Shown in pieces: positions 16,353-25,508 of a stretch of DNA of 48,684 bases. Made by a program: the position numbers and the translations under genes. The stretch comes from Aeriscardovia sp. (lineage in GTDB: Bacteria > Actinomycetota > Actinomycetes > Actinomycetales > Bifidobacteriaceae): positions 1 through 48,684 of the forward strand of contig JAGBRC010000019.1 of NCBI GenBank assembly GCA_017632535.1, given 5' to 3'. Within the stretch, counting starts at the first letter, position 1, and each line of letters starts with the position of its first letter. Under the pieces are notes generated by a model. It saw only the letters and a list, made by a program, of their open reading frames with translations, did no database searches and had not been told where the DNA came from.

Positions 16353-17495
16353 TCAACTTTTAAGAAGCTTGGATCCCGCCGCCAATAAGGGGCGGCGCAC
16401 CCAAGATCCCAATGCGGAAAGGATGAGGGTGTAGATGAAAGTCAAAAGGGCTGCGAAGATGAGCAGGGCCAGGAAGGGGAAGAATCCGGGCATGGAGAGG
16501 CTGTTTATAACCGGGAAAATCAGAAGGTGCCAGAAAGAGGTGAGCATGGATTGGAAAATGTAAAAGCCCAAGATTCCGTTGGCAAAAAAGGTTATGGCCT
16601 TTCCCGCTTTAAACTCCTCGTTCTTTCTCCTGCTGGAGGCTGAAAGCATCAAAAGGGAGAAGGCTATGCCAAAAGAGATGAGGGAAGTGGACTTAAAGGA
16701 AAGCTCGCCCGCCATTTTCCAGCTTTGCGCCGCCGCACACACGAATGTGGACACCAGGGCTGAAATAATGCAGATAAGCAAGATTTCTTTGGCCCTCTTC
16801 CGATTTTTGCTCCACCCTCTTTCTCCTGCCAAGCCTGCCAGACAAAATCCCCAAAAATAGGTGGCCGCGCTCATAATCTTTCTCCATCCATCCAAGGCGT
16901 GATTTATCCCTCCTTGGGAAAAGAAGGCTATAAAGGCGTTGCAGGCGAAGGTCAAAACGAGCAGGACTGTCAAAAGGAATAACCATCCTTTTGGCCATTT
17001 GCTTTGGATTAGGGCCGCGAGTGGGGCGAGGACGCAGAAAAGAAGGTAGAGCCAAATAAATTCCAGATCTCCCCCCAGCCAACCGATTCCATCCAATTTT
17101 GCGGAAGGCATGCGGCAGACAAAGTGCAAAATGACTGTGAGGATCGCAAATACTATGACAGATCCCACTATTACGATGCACCGTCTGGCTACAGACCGAA
17201 TCTGCTTTGGCCAAAATCCCCTTCCGACATCCTTGATGGCGTGGGGGATCAGAAAGAATCCGGAGATCATGTAGAAGATAAAGTTTCCGGTGCTCCCTAA
17301 AAAGTTTATGAGGCCCATGCAAAAGAGGGCTATAAAAGAGCCCTTCATAGCCGTATTGATCCCAGGGGAAAGGGCCCCGTAAGCGAGGGCGTTGAAGTAG
17401 GGAACGAAAGTGTGGAAAAGGGCGATTGAAAGGATGGCGACGCATCGGAGAAGCTCTATATTCAGATTTCTCGCCTTAGGTTTCATTGTTCCCAT
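16353..17495 (-). CDS. Acyltransferase family 3 membrane protein
   Basis: A 380-residue multi-span membrane protein of the acyltransferase-3 (OafA/NodX-like) family. The hallmark N terminus NIELLRCVAILSIALFHTF carries the conserved Arg and His of the family, followed by about ten hydrophobic segments. Such proteins transfer acetyl or succinyl groups to cell-surface sugars, teichoic acids or exopolysaccharides; the acceptor here is unknown. Two possible ATG starts lie at 17495 and 17486; AGGGG upstream favours the first. It diverges from the tRNA-Thr gene and heads the unit with rpe, pgsA and FHA, though a metabolic link is not obvious. Confidence 0.75.
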   Translation of the reverse strand: MGTMKPKARNLNIELLRCVAILSIALFHTFVPYFNALAYGALSPGINTAMKGSFIALFCMGLINFLGSTGNFIFYMISGFFLIPHAIKDVGRGFWPKQIRSVARRCIVIVGSVIVFAILTVILHFVCRMPSAKLDGIGWLGGDLEFIWLYLLFCVLAPLAALIQSKWPKGWLFLLTVLLVLTFACNAFIAFFSQGGINHALDGWRKIMSAATYFWGFCLAGLAGERGWSKNRKRAKEILLICIISALVSTFVCAAAQSWKMAGELSFKSTSLISFGIAFSLLMLSASSRRKNEEFKAGKAITFFANGILGFYIFQSMLTSFWHLLIFPVINSLSMPGFFPFLALLIFAALLTFIYTLILSALGSWVRRPLLAAGSKLLKS

Positions 17496-17521
17496 CTTTC
17501 TGCACCCCTGTGCGCGTCTGA

Positions 17522-17527
17522 TATACT
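17522..17527 (+). promoter_or_regulatory. Likely -10 element of the tRNA-Thr/tRNA-Leu pair
   Basis: TATACT ends 11 bases before the mature 5' end of tRNA-Thr. A clear -35 is not seen. The position is right for a tRNA promoter. Confidence 0.4.
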
Positions 17528-17538
17528 TTAAGCGTCAG

Positions 17539-17611
17539 GCCGTTTTAGCTCAGCTGGTAGAGCGTCTCTCTCGTAAAGAGAAGGTCAACAGTTCAAACCT
17601 GTTAAACGGCT
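17539..17611 (+). tRNA. tRNA-Thr (CGT)
   Basis: Acceptor gccgttt pairs with aaacggc. The anticodon stem is tctct/agaga with loop ctcgtaa, giving anticodon CGT. The T loop is the standard ttcaaac. Discriminator T at 17611 is followed by an encoded CCA (17612-17614). Confidence 0.93.
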
Positions 17612-17616
17612 CCAAC

Positions 17617-17696
17617 GCACGAGTGGCGAAATGGTAGACGCGCAGGATTTAGGTTCCTGTGTCTAAGACGTGAGGGTTCGAGTCCCTCCCCGTGCA
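17617..17696 (+). tRNA. tRNA-Leu (TAG)
   Basis: A class II tRNA with a long variable arm. Acceptor gcacgag pairs with cccgtgc with one A-C mismatch near the base. The anticodon stem is cagga/tcctg with loop tttaggt, giving anticodon TAG. The T loop is standard (ttcgagt). CCA is not encoded. It starts 2 bases after the CCA end of tRNA-Thr, so both are probably one transcript. Confidence 0.93.
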
Positions 17697-17730
17697 CTCG
17701 CGTTTATTCTAGATAAACTACATGAAAAAT

Positions 17731-17755
17731 AAGGCCCTCCTCGCGGAGGGCCTTT
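17731..17755 (+). terminator. Intrinsic terminator after tRNA-Thr/tRNA-Leu
   Basis: ggccctcc / ggagggcc with a four-base loop (tcgc), preceded by aa and followed by ttt. The symmetrical design can act in both directions and lies between the plus-strand tRNA pair and the minus-strand tRNA-His. Confidence 0.75.
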
Positions 17756-17786
17756 GAGCGTTCGCGCCTGCTGGACAAAAAAATGG

Positions 17787-17860
17787 GGTGGGCGACGTGA
17801 TTCGAACACGCGACCTTCTGAACCACAATCAGATGCTCTACCAACTGAGCTACGCCCACC
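17787..17860 (-). tRNA. tRNA-His (GTG)
   Basis: On the minus strand, acceptor gtgggcg pairs with cgcccac, with an extra 5' G at 17860 opposite discriminator C at 17787 as expected for tRNA-His. The anticodon stem is tctga/tcaga with loop ttgtggt, giving anticodon GTG. The T loop is standard (ttcgaat). CCA is encoded (17784-17786). Confidence 0.94.
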
Positions 17861-17890
17861 ATGTACAGGGAAAAATTATACCACCGGCTC

Positions 17891-19564
17891 TTACTTGTGC
17901 CTAGATTTTTTCCTGAGCTGATGGTTGCGGCGCATTATGTCGATTATAATCCACACCCCCAGGCAGAAGGCCACGATATACCCCAGCATTCCCACTATAG
18001 GGATTCCGAATACCACTGGGCGAATCCTAGCGTAGTAGACGATGGAAGAACCCACGAACAGGCCGGCTATTATTATGGCCATGGTGAGCCGGTCAATGAT
18101 ATAGCTCAGCTGGCGCAGGGGAGTCTGGGAGCCCACCAGCTCCGCATTTATTTTCAAGTTCCCATGAGTGAGCTGCTTGACGGCCACTTTCGAATCGGCG
18201 AGGGATCGAAGGAGCCCATGCGTGCTTTGGAGCCCTTCTTTGGCTAGGGAGCTGACTTCTTTCTTAAATCCCTCTCCCATCCCATTTCTCTTGAGGTGCT
18301 CCTCGATGATTTCCACCATGTTGACATCCGGAATAAATTCCGTAATCGTCCCTTCGAGGGTTACTAGAGCGCGGGAGACGAGGATCAGGTTTGAAGGTAT
18401 TTCAAGGCCATTGCGCTGCATGAGCTGGAGGAGGGAAAGGATGAATTCCCCCATGTTCAAGTCCTGCAGATCTACTGTAGCGAAATTCGAAACGATTATA
18501 TCTATATCTGCGAGGAGGGCCGATCGGTTTATGGAGACCGCAGTGGAAGGGGGGGAGAGCTTTAGGACGCTGTCTTCTATGCTGGCGGAATCCTGTATGG
18601 CCAGTGCGAAAATTATATCTTTCAATATGCTTCTGGTGTGGGCATTTAGCCTCCCCATAATGCCCATGTCTATGAGGACGATTTGCCCTCCCCGTATGAT
18701 TATGTTGCCAGGATGGGGATCTGCGTGGAAAAAGCCCCGGTCTAAAATCTGCGCTGCATAGTTGTCTACGAGCTTTGTGCCTATCTCTTCTAGGCTGTAC
18801 CCTTCGGCTTTGAGTTCGGAAGTGTGGGCGAGAGAGATGCCCTGGATGTAGTCCATCACTACGACCTTATGGGTGCATAAATCCATATAGACTTTGGGGC
18901 AGTCCATGTAGGCGAACTGATTTGTAAATTCGCGAAATTCCTCAAGATTTCTAGCTTCTACGAGAAAGTCGGTTTCCGTCCTAAAGCTCGCCCAAATTTC
19001 CTCTACTACCCCATTGAGGTCGAAAAGCTGGCTCTCCTTGCTGATCTTCATGGCAATTTTTACAACTGACCTTATTATTGCCACGTCCTGCGCCATCATT
19101 TCCCGCACTCCGGGTCTCTGCACTTTTATTGCCACAGATTCCCCTGTGACAAGCTTTGCATAGTGCACTTGTGCCAGGGAAGCGGAGCCTAAGGGCTTTC
19201 TGTCGATAAAATCAAAGATTTCCGACAGGTTCCTGCCGTATTCGCGTTCGAGAGTGGTGAGCACGGTGCTGTAAGGCATAGGGTTAGCGTGTGATCTCAG
19301 GGATGCGAGCGCTTCACAGTAGGCCTGTGGAAGAATCTCCGATCGCATAGAAAGGATCTGACCCACCTTCACAAAAGTGGGGCCTAAGGCCTGGAGAATG
19401 AGACAAAGCTTTTGTGGGGTCATGCCCCGCAGGGCATTGTACTTTCTAAGGACTCCGATTATCTCCCCGATCCGCTTCAGTCTGCCGTTTTTAGGAGGCT
19501 TGTCATATGCGGAAACAGTCAGATTTTCGAGCCTGTCGTAGATATTTTCCTGTTTCAGGGCCAA
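17891..19564 (-). CDS. ABC1/UbiB-family atypical protein kinase-like ATPase
   Basis: A 557-residue UbiB/AarF/ADCK-family protein. The family motifs are in place: the KxGQ motif in FVKVGQILSMRSEILP (about 86-101), the Ala-rich nucleotide loop PLGSASLAQVH (about 150), the ATP-binding Lys in VAIKVQRPG, the catalytic-loop HADPHPGNI and the metal-binding Asp in LIDMGIMG. The C-terminal ~60 residues contain two hydrophobic spans. Elsewhere UbiB proteins support ubiquinone synthesis or lipid and prenyl trafficking. No quinone pathway gene is in this window. It follows the phasin-like gene after 3 bases and is certainly co-transcribed with it. Confidence 0.92.
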   Translation of the reverse strand: MALKQENIYDRLENLTVSAYDKPPKNGRLKRIGEIIGVLRKYNALRGMTPQKLCLILQALGPTFVKVGQILSMRSEILPQAYCEALASLRSHANPMPYSTVLTTLEREYGRNLSEIFDFIDRKPLGSASLAQVHYAKLVTGESVAIKVQRPGVREMMAQDVAIIRSVVKIAMKISKESQLFDLNGVVEEIWASFRTETDFLVEARNLEEFREFTNQFAYMDCPKVYMDLCTHKVVVMDYIQGISLAHTSELKAEGYSLEEIGTKLVDNYAAQILDRGFFHADPHPGNIIIRGGQIVLIDMGIMGRLNAHTRSILKDIIFALAIQDSASIEDSVLKLSPPSTAVSINRSALLADIDIIVSNFATVDLQDLNMGEFILSLLQLMQRNGLEIPSNLILVSRALVTLEGTITEFIPDVNMVEIIEEHLKRNGMGEGFKKEVSSLAKEGLQSTHGLLRSLADSKVAVKQLTHGNLKINAELVGSQTPLRQLSYIIDRLTMAIIIAGLFVGSSIVYYARIRPVVFGIPIVGMLGYIVAFCLGVWIIIDIMRRNHQLRKKSRHK

Positions 19565-19567
19565 TTT

Positions 19568-20020
19568 TTACTTGCCAGCCGGATCGCTTTCAGATTCAGT
19601 GTTCCCATCTTGGGAAGCCTCGCCCGATTCGGCCGCCCCCGCCTTGGGGCTTTCGGCATTAGTGGCCCCCTCTTTGCCCTTTTCCGCGGAGGCGTCGGAC
19701 TTTTCGTCTGAAAAGTCGCTCTCTTCCTTGTCGAGCTGATCGGAAATTTCGACCACCTTTTTTACAAATTCTTTCCTCTGCTCTATAGTCATTGATCTCA
19801 TGTATTTTAGGAGGACTCCCCCCCTGAGGTTTTCAGCCCCTTCCTGAACGCGGTGAGCGAGCTCGCTGTTGAGCTGACGCCCCTCTTCTACGGTGAGTTC
19901 CCCTTTGCTGACGAGCTTGTCAACTACCGCCTGGCCCTTGTCTGCGGCGGTGCTCATTGCTCCGAGACCGGCCAGGAGAATCTTTTTGGCATCAGATCCC
20001 ATATCTTCCAAAATTCCCAT
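19568..20020 (-). CDS. Phasin-like coiled-coil protein
   Basis: A 150-residue soluble protein whose first 60 residues (KKILLAGLGAMSTAADKGQAV, then LVSKGELTVEEGRQL) match the pattern of phasin/PhaI-like proteins, small helical proteins that coat polyester granules or act as membrane-associated scaffolds. The C-terminal half is a low-complexity acidic Ser/Glu/Ala tail. The start has a strong AAAGGAG upstream. It heads the operon with the UbiB-like gene. There are no polyhydroxyalkanoate synthesis genes nearby, so an accessory role for the kinase-like protein is more plausible than granule coating, but this is inference. Confidence 0.65.
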   Translation of the reverse strand: MGILEDMGSDAKKILLAGLGAMSTAADKGQAVVDKLVSKGELTVEEGRQLNSELAHRVQEGAENLRGGVLLKYMRSMTIEQRKEFVKKVVEISDQLDKEESDFSDEKSDASAEKGKEGATNAESPKAGAAESGEASQDGNTESESDPAGK

Positions 20021-20047
20021 TTTTCTCCTTTTGAGTGCAGAATCCTG

Positions 20048-20076
20048 TTGACACTATTTTATCTAATGCATATTTC
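20048..20076 (+). promoter_or_regulatory. Possible promoter for tRNA-Val (TAC)
   Basis: TTGACA (20048-20053) and TATTTC (20071-20076) are separated by 17 bases, 45 bases before the tRNA. The -35 matches consensus; the -10 is weak. The same AT-rich stretch must also hold the divergent promoter of the phasin-like gene. Confidence 0.45.
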
Positions 20077-20121
20077 TGTTTTTTTACAGGCGCAGGTGAT
20101 AAGATTTGACCGGTTGGTATT

Positions 20122-20196
<75 letters not shown>

Positions 20197-20297
20197 CAGG
20201 CAGTCTTTTCCGTCATTTGACGAGGGGCCGCTTTTATTTTTAATTGTGTTTAGCGCGGTTTTCCGATCCGGAAGGCCCAATTCAGGATGAGTGCGCC

Positions 20298-20765
20298 ATG
20301 AAGCCCGGGTTGACAGAAAAGCAGATAAAGGAAGTTAGGCTTCTTCGCCGCAAAGCCGTGAGGCGCAGGCAAATCCTTGTCCTTTCGCTTATATGCGTCA
20401 TTCTGGTAGTCTTCTTTTTGGCCCTAGGGCTTCACTTTTCGCCTCTTTACACCCTCATCCCAATTTTTCTTCTTCTGATGGTGGTCATTTTGGGCATCCG
20501 AGCCTCTCGGCAGGCCATGGCCTGGGAGAAGAAAATAGCTAAGTCAAAGCAGCAGCAGAAACTTGAGCCTGAAAACTTGGGAAAGTTCGGGACTGACGAC
20601 GCCCCCACTTACATCCTTCCCGCCCAGCAAAATTCTGACGAGGTGCAGTTCCGTCTCGGCCCGGTCGATACCGGCGTCAAAAGTCTGGACTTGAGGGCCT
20701 TTGACAAGAGCGGCTTTGCACCTCAAGAGGGGAAAGATGATCTTAAAAAGGCAGATCTGGTCTGA
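20298..20765 (+). CDS. Two-span membrane protein, unknown
   Basis: A 155-residue protein starting at ATG 20298 (AGGA upstream; the frame extends to 20244 but with no better start). A basic N-terminal ~30 residues (KEVRLLRRKAVRRRQ) precede two membrane helices at about 30-50 and 54-72, then a basic stop and a hydrophilic C-terminal domain of about 80 residues. The topology is probably both ends inside. I do not recognise a named family. It lies upstream of groES but the CIRCE operator and a groES promoter sit between them, so it is not necessarily co-regulated. Confidence 0.7.
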   Translation: MKPGLTEKQIKEVRLLRRKAVRRRQILVLSLICVILVVFFLALGLHFSPLYTLIPIFLLLMVVILGIRASRQAMAWEKKIAKSKQQQKLEPENLGKFGTDDAPTYILPAQQNSDEVQFRLGPVDTGVKSLDLRAFDKSGFAPQEGKDDLKKADLV

Positions 20766-20774
20766 TTTCCGCTT

Positions 20775-20801
20775 TTAGCACTTATCTTGTAAGAGTGCTA
20801 A
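20775..20801 (+). promoter_or_regulatory. CIRCE operator (HrcA site) upstream of groES
   Basis: ttagcactt-N9-gagtgctaa matches the CIRCE consensus inverted repeat with one deviation in the left arm (t for the final c). HrcA represses heat-shock genes through this element. It overlaps the probable -35 of the groES promoter and lies about 100 bases before the groES start. Confidence 0.92.
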
Positions 20802-20816
20802 AAAATAAGATATTCT
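20787..20816 (+). promoter_or_regulatory. Probable groES promoter
   Basis: TTGTAA (20787-20792) and TATTCT (20811-20816) are 18 bases apart. The -35 lies inside the CIRCE spacer and right arm, which is the arrangement expected for HrcA repression. Confidence 0.4.
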
Positions 20817-20901
20817 AGAGTCTAGAACCACTGTGCGGTGTCGTCAGCCACCGCCTTCAAGTTTGGTTGCCCAAATTCGGTTACACCTACAGGGAGGCAT
20901 A

Positions 20902-21201
20902 ATGTCGATTGCGCTCAAACCAGTCGAAGACAGGATAATCATCAGGCAAGCGAGTGCCGAAACCACCACCCAGTCCGGGCTCGTCATCCCCGATTCTGCC
21001 AAGGAGAAGCCGCAACAGGGCGAAGTCCTGGCTGCGGGCCCCGGAAAGCGCGACGAGAAGGGCAATATCATCCCCATGGACGTCAAGGCCGGGGACAAGA
21101 TCCTCTTCTCCAGGTACGGCGGCAGTGAAATACACTTCAGGGGAGAGGTTTACCTCATCATCTCTTCTCGGGATGTGTTGGCCATCATAGAGGAAGAGTA
21201 G
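20902..21201 (+). CDS. groES: Co-chaperonin GroES
   Basis: Heptameric lid of the GroEL folding chamber. The 99-residue protein starts [16 protein letters not shown], has the mobile loop around [19 protein letters not shown] and ends [13 protein letters not shown]. The ATG at 20902 has a consensus GGGAGG five to ten bases upstream; the longer frame from 20833 is not needed. Repression by HrcA through the CIRCE operator is expected. No groEL follows: the gene ends in a strong terminator and the next gene is a ClC transporter, so groEL must be elsewhere, as in several Actinobacteria. Confidence 0.97.
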   Translation: MSIALKPVEDRIIIRQASAETTTQSGLVIPDSAKEKPQQGEVLAAGPGKRDEKGNIIPMDVKAGDKILFSRYGGSEIHFRGEVYLIISSRDVLAIIEEE

Positions 21202-21224
21202 CCGCGACCTTTTGCGGCGTTTCA

Positions 21225-21246
21225 GGGGCCCGAAGGGCCCCTTTTT
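21225..21246 (+). terminator. Intrinsic terminator of groES
   Basis: ggggccc-gaa-gggcccc followed by ttttt. A perfect 7 bp GC stem with a three-base loop and a T tract, 23 bases after the groES stop. Confidence 0.93.
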
Positions 21247-21320
21247 CAATTCCGGTCTCCGCGGGCGTTTTACTATGATGGATAGAAGCAGCTAGTCGAA
21301 GTGCAGCGGAGGGGGAAGCT

Positions 21321-22928
21321 ATGAGCACACAGCCATCTTTGCCTAAGGCGGAAGGCACTTTGCCTAAAAATTCTAAAGACATTCCCGCCAACAGCCCGAT
21401 TCCCCATAAAAATCCTTCAGCCAGCCATCTGCGGAGAAAAAAAGCGGCCAGCTGGGAAGAGATGATCTCGAAGGCGCTCGAGGGAGGGAACCCTTCCGCC
21501 AAGATTCTTTTGTGGGCCGTGGCCGACGGAGTTCTTGTCGGAGCCGTTATAGGGCTCTTTAGGCTAATCACCGCGCTCCTTGTCCAATACGTCCGGGACT
21601 TTTACATCTACATCCGCGCCGGCCATTGGTGGTGGCTGATTTTGATAGTAGCCGTGAGCTTGGTTGCCAGCTTCTTTGTAGCTTGGCTTACCAGGACTGC
21701 GCCTTTGGTGGCCTATTCGGGCGCGGCGGATGTAGAAGAGAGACTTCATTCCTTCAATCCCAACTGGTGGAACTGGTGGAGGCTTTTGTGGAGAAAGTTT
21801 GTGGGGGGAACTTTGGCCCTCTCCTCCGGGCTGTACCTCGGTTGCGAGGGGCCGTCAATTCAGATGGGGGCCACGGTAGGGCTCGCCTTGACAAATTCTT
21901 CAAAGTTTACCAAGGAGCACAGGCGTGAACTTGTAGCCGCGGGCCTTGCCGCGGGCCTTGCCGCAGCTTTCACCGCCCCAATAGCCGCTACGCTGTTCCT
22001 GATTGAGGGCGACTATCTCAACCGAGACAAGTTCCAGTACCCCCTCAGGACGATCCTCGCCTCTTTTGCTGCAAGCGTGGCGAGCGGATACATGACCCTC
22101 CTCATTTTGGGAACCACCCCCGATTTCACGCTGATCCATCCCTCCCAGCTCGCCCTCCACAGGTACTGGGAGCTAATCCCTATAGGGATCGGATGCGGGA
22201 TTTTGGGCTATGCCTATGAAAAAACCTTGGCCTGGGGGATAGCCATCTACGATAAGCTTCACATCCCTCACCGCCTCCGCATGTTCATCCCTCTCATACT
22301 TTCCATTCCCATAGGGCTTTTTTTGCCCGCAACCCTTGGAGACGGCAGTTTTCTCGCCAGGTCTTTGGCGCAGGATACGGCCCGCGTCTCGATATGGCTC
22401 CTGCTCGTATACATAATTCTGAGGCTTGTTTTTGCCCAGGTTTCCTATGGTTCCGGCGCCCCGTCGGGCATCTTTTTGCCGATTTGCTCTCTTGGGATTA
22501 TCTACGGCCTGTTTTGCGGGAAGATCTTTGCCGCCTTGCATCTCGCCCCCGCCTCGCTTCCCTACTACTCGCTCATGGGGGTGGCCTGCCTGGGAGGCCT
22601 GTTTGGGTCAGTTATAAAAAAGCCTCTGACAGCTGTAGTTTTGGCAGTCGAAGTGACTTCTTTCAGCGATCTCAGGGTAATAGCAATCATTACCGTGATT
22701 TCCTACTTTATGACCGGGCTTATCGACAGGGTGGATAAGAAGGTCGCCGAACGCAGGAAAGATTCCAAGAACTCTGAGGAGGATCTCCCCTCCCAGGAAG
22801 AGATAGATGTCGGAAACGACTCCGAATCTATCCAAGAGCTCATAGAGAAAGACGACCTCGATATTGACGACATCCTTAAAGATTCCGACAAGATAGACGA
22901 AAAGGACATCTATGACCAAGAGCTTTGA
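21321..22928 (+). CDS. ClC-family chloride channel/transporter
   Basis: A 535-residue membrane protein with about ten to twelve helices. ClC signatures are visible: [10 protein letters not shown], which carries the gating-glutamate position, and [12 protein letters not shown], matching the GxFxP ion-site loop. The first loop, normally GSGIP, reads [10 protein letters not shown] here, keeping the Ser. An N-terminal ~60-residue soluble segment and a C-terminal acidic tail rich in Asp/Glu/Ile flank the core; there are no CBS domains. Start ATG has GGAGGGGG upstream. It ends 17 bases inside prfA, so the two are coupled. Whether it is a channel or an H+/Cl- exchanger cannot be told. Confidence 0.9.
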   Translation: MSTQPSLPKAEGTLPKNSKDIPANSPIPHKNPSASHLRRKKAASWEEMISKALEGGNPSAKILLWAVADGVLVGAVIGLFRLITALLVQYVRDFYIYIRAGHWWWLILIVAVSLVASFFVAWLTRTAPLVAYSGAADVEERLHSFNPNWWNWWRLLWRKFVGGTLALSSGLYLGCEGPSIQMGATVGLALTNSSKFTKEHRRELVAAGLAAGLAAAFTAPIAATLFLIEGDYLNRDKFQYPLRTILASFAASVASGYMTLLILGTTPDFTLIHPSQLALHRYWELIPIGIGCGILGYAYEKTLAWGIAIYDKLHIPHRLRMFIPLILSIPIGLFLPATLGDGSFLARSLAQDTARVSIWLLLVYIILRLVFAQVSYGSGAPSGIFLPICSLGIIYGLFCGKIFAALHLAPASLPYYSLMGVACLGGLFGSVIKKPLTAVVLAVEVTSFSDLRVIAIITVISYFMTGLIDRVDKKVAERRKDSKNSEEDLPSQEEIDVGNDSESIQELIEKDDLDIDDILKDSDKIDEKDIYDQEL

Positions 22929-23997
22929 AGACAGGTACCAGACAGCTATCAAAGCTGAGAAGGAGTACGAAGAACTAGAAGGGAGGATGTCTGAGACATC
23001 AGACACAAAGGAGATTAAAAAGCTCGCCATGCGCCATGCCGAACTGCAGGGGGCGGTAGAGTGCCTAAGGGGCCTCAGATCCCTGTACTGCGATCTTGAA
23101 GCGGCGGAAGACCTGTCCAAAGAAGACCCCGCATTCGAAGAGGAGGCCCGGGGCCTGGAAGAAGAGATTTCTAAAAAGGATGCCGATCTGAAACGCCTTT
23201 TGCACCCCAGAGATCCTGACGACGCAAAAAACGTCATCATGGAGATCAAGGCCGGCACAGGCGGAGAGGAAGCCGCGCTCTTTGCAGCCGACCTCATGCG
23301 CATGTACCTGCGCTACGCCCAGCTCAAAGATTGGCAGGTGCAGATCCAGTCCCAGTCCACCAGCCAGCTGGGCGGAGTAAAGGACGTCCAGATTGCCTTC
23401 CGGGCGAAAAATATATCCTCCCCCGCCCAGGGGGTGTGGGCGAACCTGAAGTACGAAGGAGGAGTGCACAGGGTTCAGAGGGTGCCCGTAACCGAGTCTC
23501 AGGGCAGAATCCAAACTTCGGCCGCAGGGGTCTTGGTGTTTCCGGAAGTGGAGGAAGACTCCGACGAGATAGAGGTGGATCCCAAGGACCTCAAAATCGA
23601 CACCTTTATGAGCTCGGGCCCGGGGGGACAGAGCGTAAACACCACTTACTCTGCCGTGAGGATGACCCACATTCCCACCGGGATAGTTGTGAACATGCAG
23701 GACGAAAAGAGCCAGATCCAAAATAGGGCCGCCGCCCTCAGGGTACTAAAGTCGCGCCTTTTGGCCCTCAAGAAAGAGGAAGAGGCGGCCAAGGCTGCCG
23801 ATATGCGCCATTCGCAGGTGCGCAGCCTCGACAGATCTGAAAGAATCCGCACCTACAACTTCCCTGAAAACAGGATTGTGGATCACCGCACGGGCTATAA
23901 AGCCTACGATCTGGACCAAGTGATGGAGGGGCATCTTCAGGATGTGATAGATTCGGGGATCCACATGGATGAAGAAGCGGAGATCGCCGGGGAGTGA
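22912..23997 (+). CDS. prfA: Peptide chain release factor 1
   Basis: Recognises UAA and UAG stop codons and releases the peptide. The 361-residue protein has the codon-reading PVT motif in [17 protein letters not shown] and the catalytic GGQ in [18 protein letters not shown]- and C-terminal helical regions are of normal length. It starts 17 bases before the ClC stop and overlaps prmC by 4 bases. Its GGQ glutamine is the substrate of the neighbouring PrmC. Confidence 0.98.
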   Translation: MTKSFEDRYQTAIKAEKEYEELEGRMSETSDTKEIKKLAMRHAELQGAVECLRGLRSLYCDLEAAEDLSKEDPAFEEEARGLEEEISKKDADLKRLLHPRDPDDAKNVIMEIKAGTGGEEAALFAADLMRMYLRYAQLKDWQVQIQSQSTSQLGGVKDVQIAFRAKNISSPAQGVWANLKYEGGVHRVQRVPVTESQGRIQTSAAGVLVFPEVEEDSDEIEVDPKDLKIDTFMSSGPGGQSVNTTYSAVRMTHIPTGIVVNMQDEKSQIQNRAAALRVLKSRLLALKKEEEAAKAADMRHSQVRSLDRSERIRTYNFPENRIVDHRTGYKAYDLDQVMEGHLQDVIDSGIHMDEEAEIAGE

Positions 23998-24878
23998 AGG
24001 TTCGGACCCTTTTGAAGGAGGCCTCCCAAAAGCTGGAAAACGCCGGGGTAGAGTGGGGGGAAAGCGAAGCCCAAAAGCTTCTAGCTCTGGCCTGCGGCAG
24101 AAGCGAAGGGGAGATCTTAATTTGGATGGCCCTGGATATGGAAGTTTCCCAAGCGCTCCGCAAAGGGGAAATGCCTCGCTTCCGTTTTCTTCTCTCCAAA
24201 AGACTTGAAAGGATCCCGCTTCAGCACATCGAGGGAAGGGCCCCCTTCGGGGGGCTGGAGCTCAAAGTGGCCCCTGGGGTTTTCGTCCCGAGGCCGGAAA
24301 CCGAGGTTATGGCTATGGCGGCCGCCTCTTTCCTCTCCAACTTCCCCTCCCCGGTTATGGTCGATTTTTGCGCGGGCGCGGGGTCTGTGGGATTGGAAGT
24401 GTGCAGGAGGCAAAAATGCCTCTGTTTTGAAGTGGAAAAAATGCCTAAGGCCTTCCGCTTTCTGCAGGAAAACATCGCATCCTGCAGCAAAAAATTCCAT
24501 ACGGGATCTAAGTGCGTGGCCGTCCGGGGGGATGCGCTATCCCCCTCCCTTTTGCCCTTCCTCTCCGGAAAGGTGGACTGCGTAGCTTCCAACCCCCCTT
24601 ACCTGCCCCTCCCGGCGCCCAGGCAGCCCGAGGCCGCAAAAGATCCTCCGGAGGCGCTGTTTGGGGGAGGGGCCGACGGCCTCTCGTTTATACGCTCCCT
24701 CTTACCGTCTTGTTTTAAACTCTTAAAGCGGGGAGGGCTATGTATTATGGAACACGAAAGCGGGCAGAGCGGCGAAGTCGCTTCTCTTTTCTCGCGTTTT
24801 GGATTTAAAGACGTGGAAACGGTGAGGGATCTTTCGGGTAGAGATCGGTTCACCCGGGGGATTAAGTGGCGAAAATAG
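23994..24878 (+). CDS. prmC: Release factor glutamine methyltransferase PrmC
   Basis: Methylates the Gln of the GGQ motif in release factors using S-adenosylmethionine. The 294-residue protein starts with GTG overlapping the prfA stop, has an N-terminal helical domain with [16 protein letters not shown] and VPRPETEV, the SAM-binding motif [12 protein letters not shown] (about 122-133) and the diagnostic NPPYLPLP (about 201). It sits directly after its substrate gene as in most bacteria and overlaps tsaC by 13 bases. Confidence 0.95.
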   Translation: MKVRTLLKEASQKLENAGVEWGESEAQKLLALACGRSEGEILIWMALDMEVSQALRKGEMPRFRFLLSKRLERIPLQHIEGRAPFGGLELKVAPGVFVPRPETEVMAMAAASFLSNFPSPVMVDFCAGAGSVGLEVCRRQKCLCFEVEKMPKAFRFLQENIASCSKKFHTGSKCVAVRGDALSPSLLPFLSGKVDCVASNPPYLPLPAPRQPEAAKDPPEALFGGGADGLSFIRSLLPSCFKLLKRGGLCIMEHESGQSGEVASLFSRFGFKDVETVRDLSGRDRFTRGIKWRK

Positions 24879-25501
24879 AGCGTTTAGAAGACTGCCTAGA
24901 AGAGGCGGCAGATCTCATAAAATCTGGGGAAGTCATAGTTATCCCCACAGACACCGTCTTTGGTTTGGCATGCGATGCCTGCAATCGGGAGGCGGTAGCC
25001 AAAATCTATTCCCTAAAGAAGCGCCCGGCCTCAAAGTCCCTGCAGGCGATCTTCCCCTCCGTTTCCCGCCTTAAAGACTTTGGGCTTTTTCTTCCCTCCC
25101 CTTTGCAGCTTTTGGCCAAAGCCTTTTTGCCGGGCGGCCTTTGCCCCATAGCCCTGGTCGAGCAGGGATGCCCTTTGGCGACAGTGCGGCAAGAAGATGG
25201 AATCTTTAGCCAAGCTGTGAGGGTTCCCAATCTCCCAGCGCTTTTAAAGCTCGCCTCCCTTGCGGGCCCCTTAGCGGCCTCCAGCGCCAACCTCTCTTCT
25301 CTTCCGACGGCTGAGAATGTGCAGGAGGCGGCTTTAGAGTTTGGGGACAGCGTCCCCCTTTGCGCCTTTTCCGATCTTCCCATGGGCGGGAAACCCTCTA
25401 CAGTGGTCCGAGAAAGCGAGAGCGCCCCCTTCGGAATAGAAATCCTTAGGGAAGGGGCGGTGCCGGCGGGCGAAATCTATCGGGTCCTGTCGGATAGGTA
25501 G
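24866..25501 (+). CDS. tsaC: L-threonylcarbamoyladenylate synthase (Sua5/YrdC/YwlC family)
   Basis: Makes threonylcarbamoyl-AMP for the t6A37 modification of ANN-decoding tRNAs. The 211-residue protein has the YrdC-domain motifs VIVIPTDTVFGLACDA, the KKRPASKSLQ region (usually KxRPxxKPL) and the ASSANLSSLPT motif with the usual threonylcarbamoyl-AMP binding residues. It lacks the extra C-terminal Sua5 domain. GTG start at 24866. In M. tuberculosis the same order prfA-prmC-tsaC-wecA is found. Confidence 0.93.
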   Translation: MAKIERLEDCLEEAADLIKSGEVIVIPTDTVFGLACDACNREAVAKIYSLKKRPASKSLQAIFPSVSRLKDFGLFLPSPLQLLAKAFLPGGLCPIALVEQGCPLATVRQEDGIFSQAVRVPNLPALLKLASLAGPLAASSANLSSLPTAENVQEAALEFGDSVPLCAFSDLPMGGKPSTVVRESESAPFGIEILREGAVPAGEIYRVLSDR

Positions 25502-25508
25502 AGGGCAG

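Noticed and set aside
20202-20245. Short palindrome cgtcatttgacg plus T-rich tract after tRNA-Val as a terminator
   Set aside because: The stem is only five pairs and the T-rich stretch is not adjacent to it; too weak to call.
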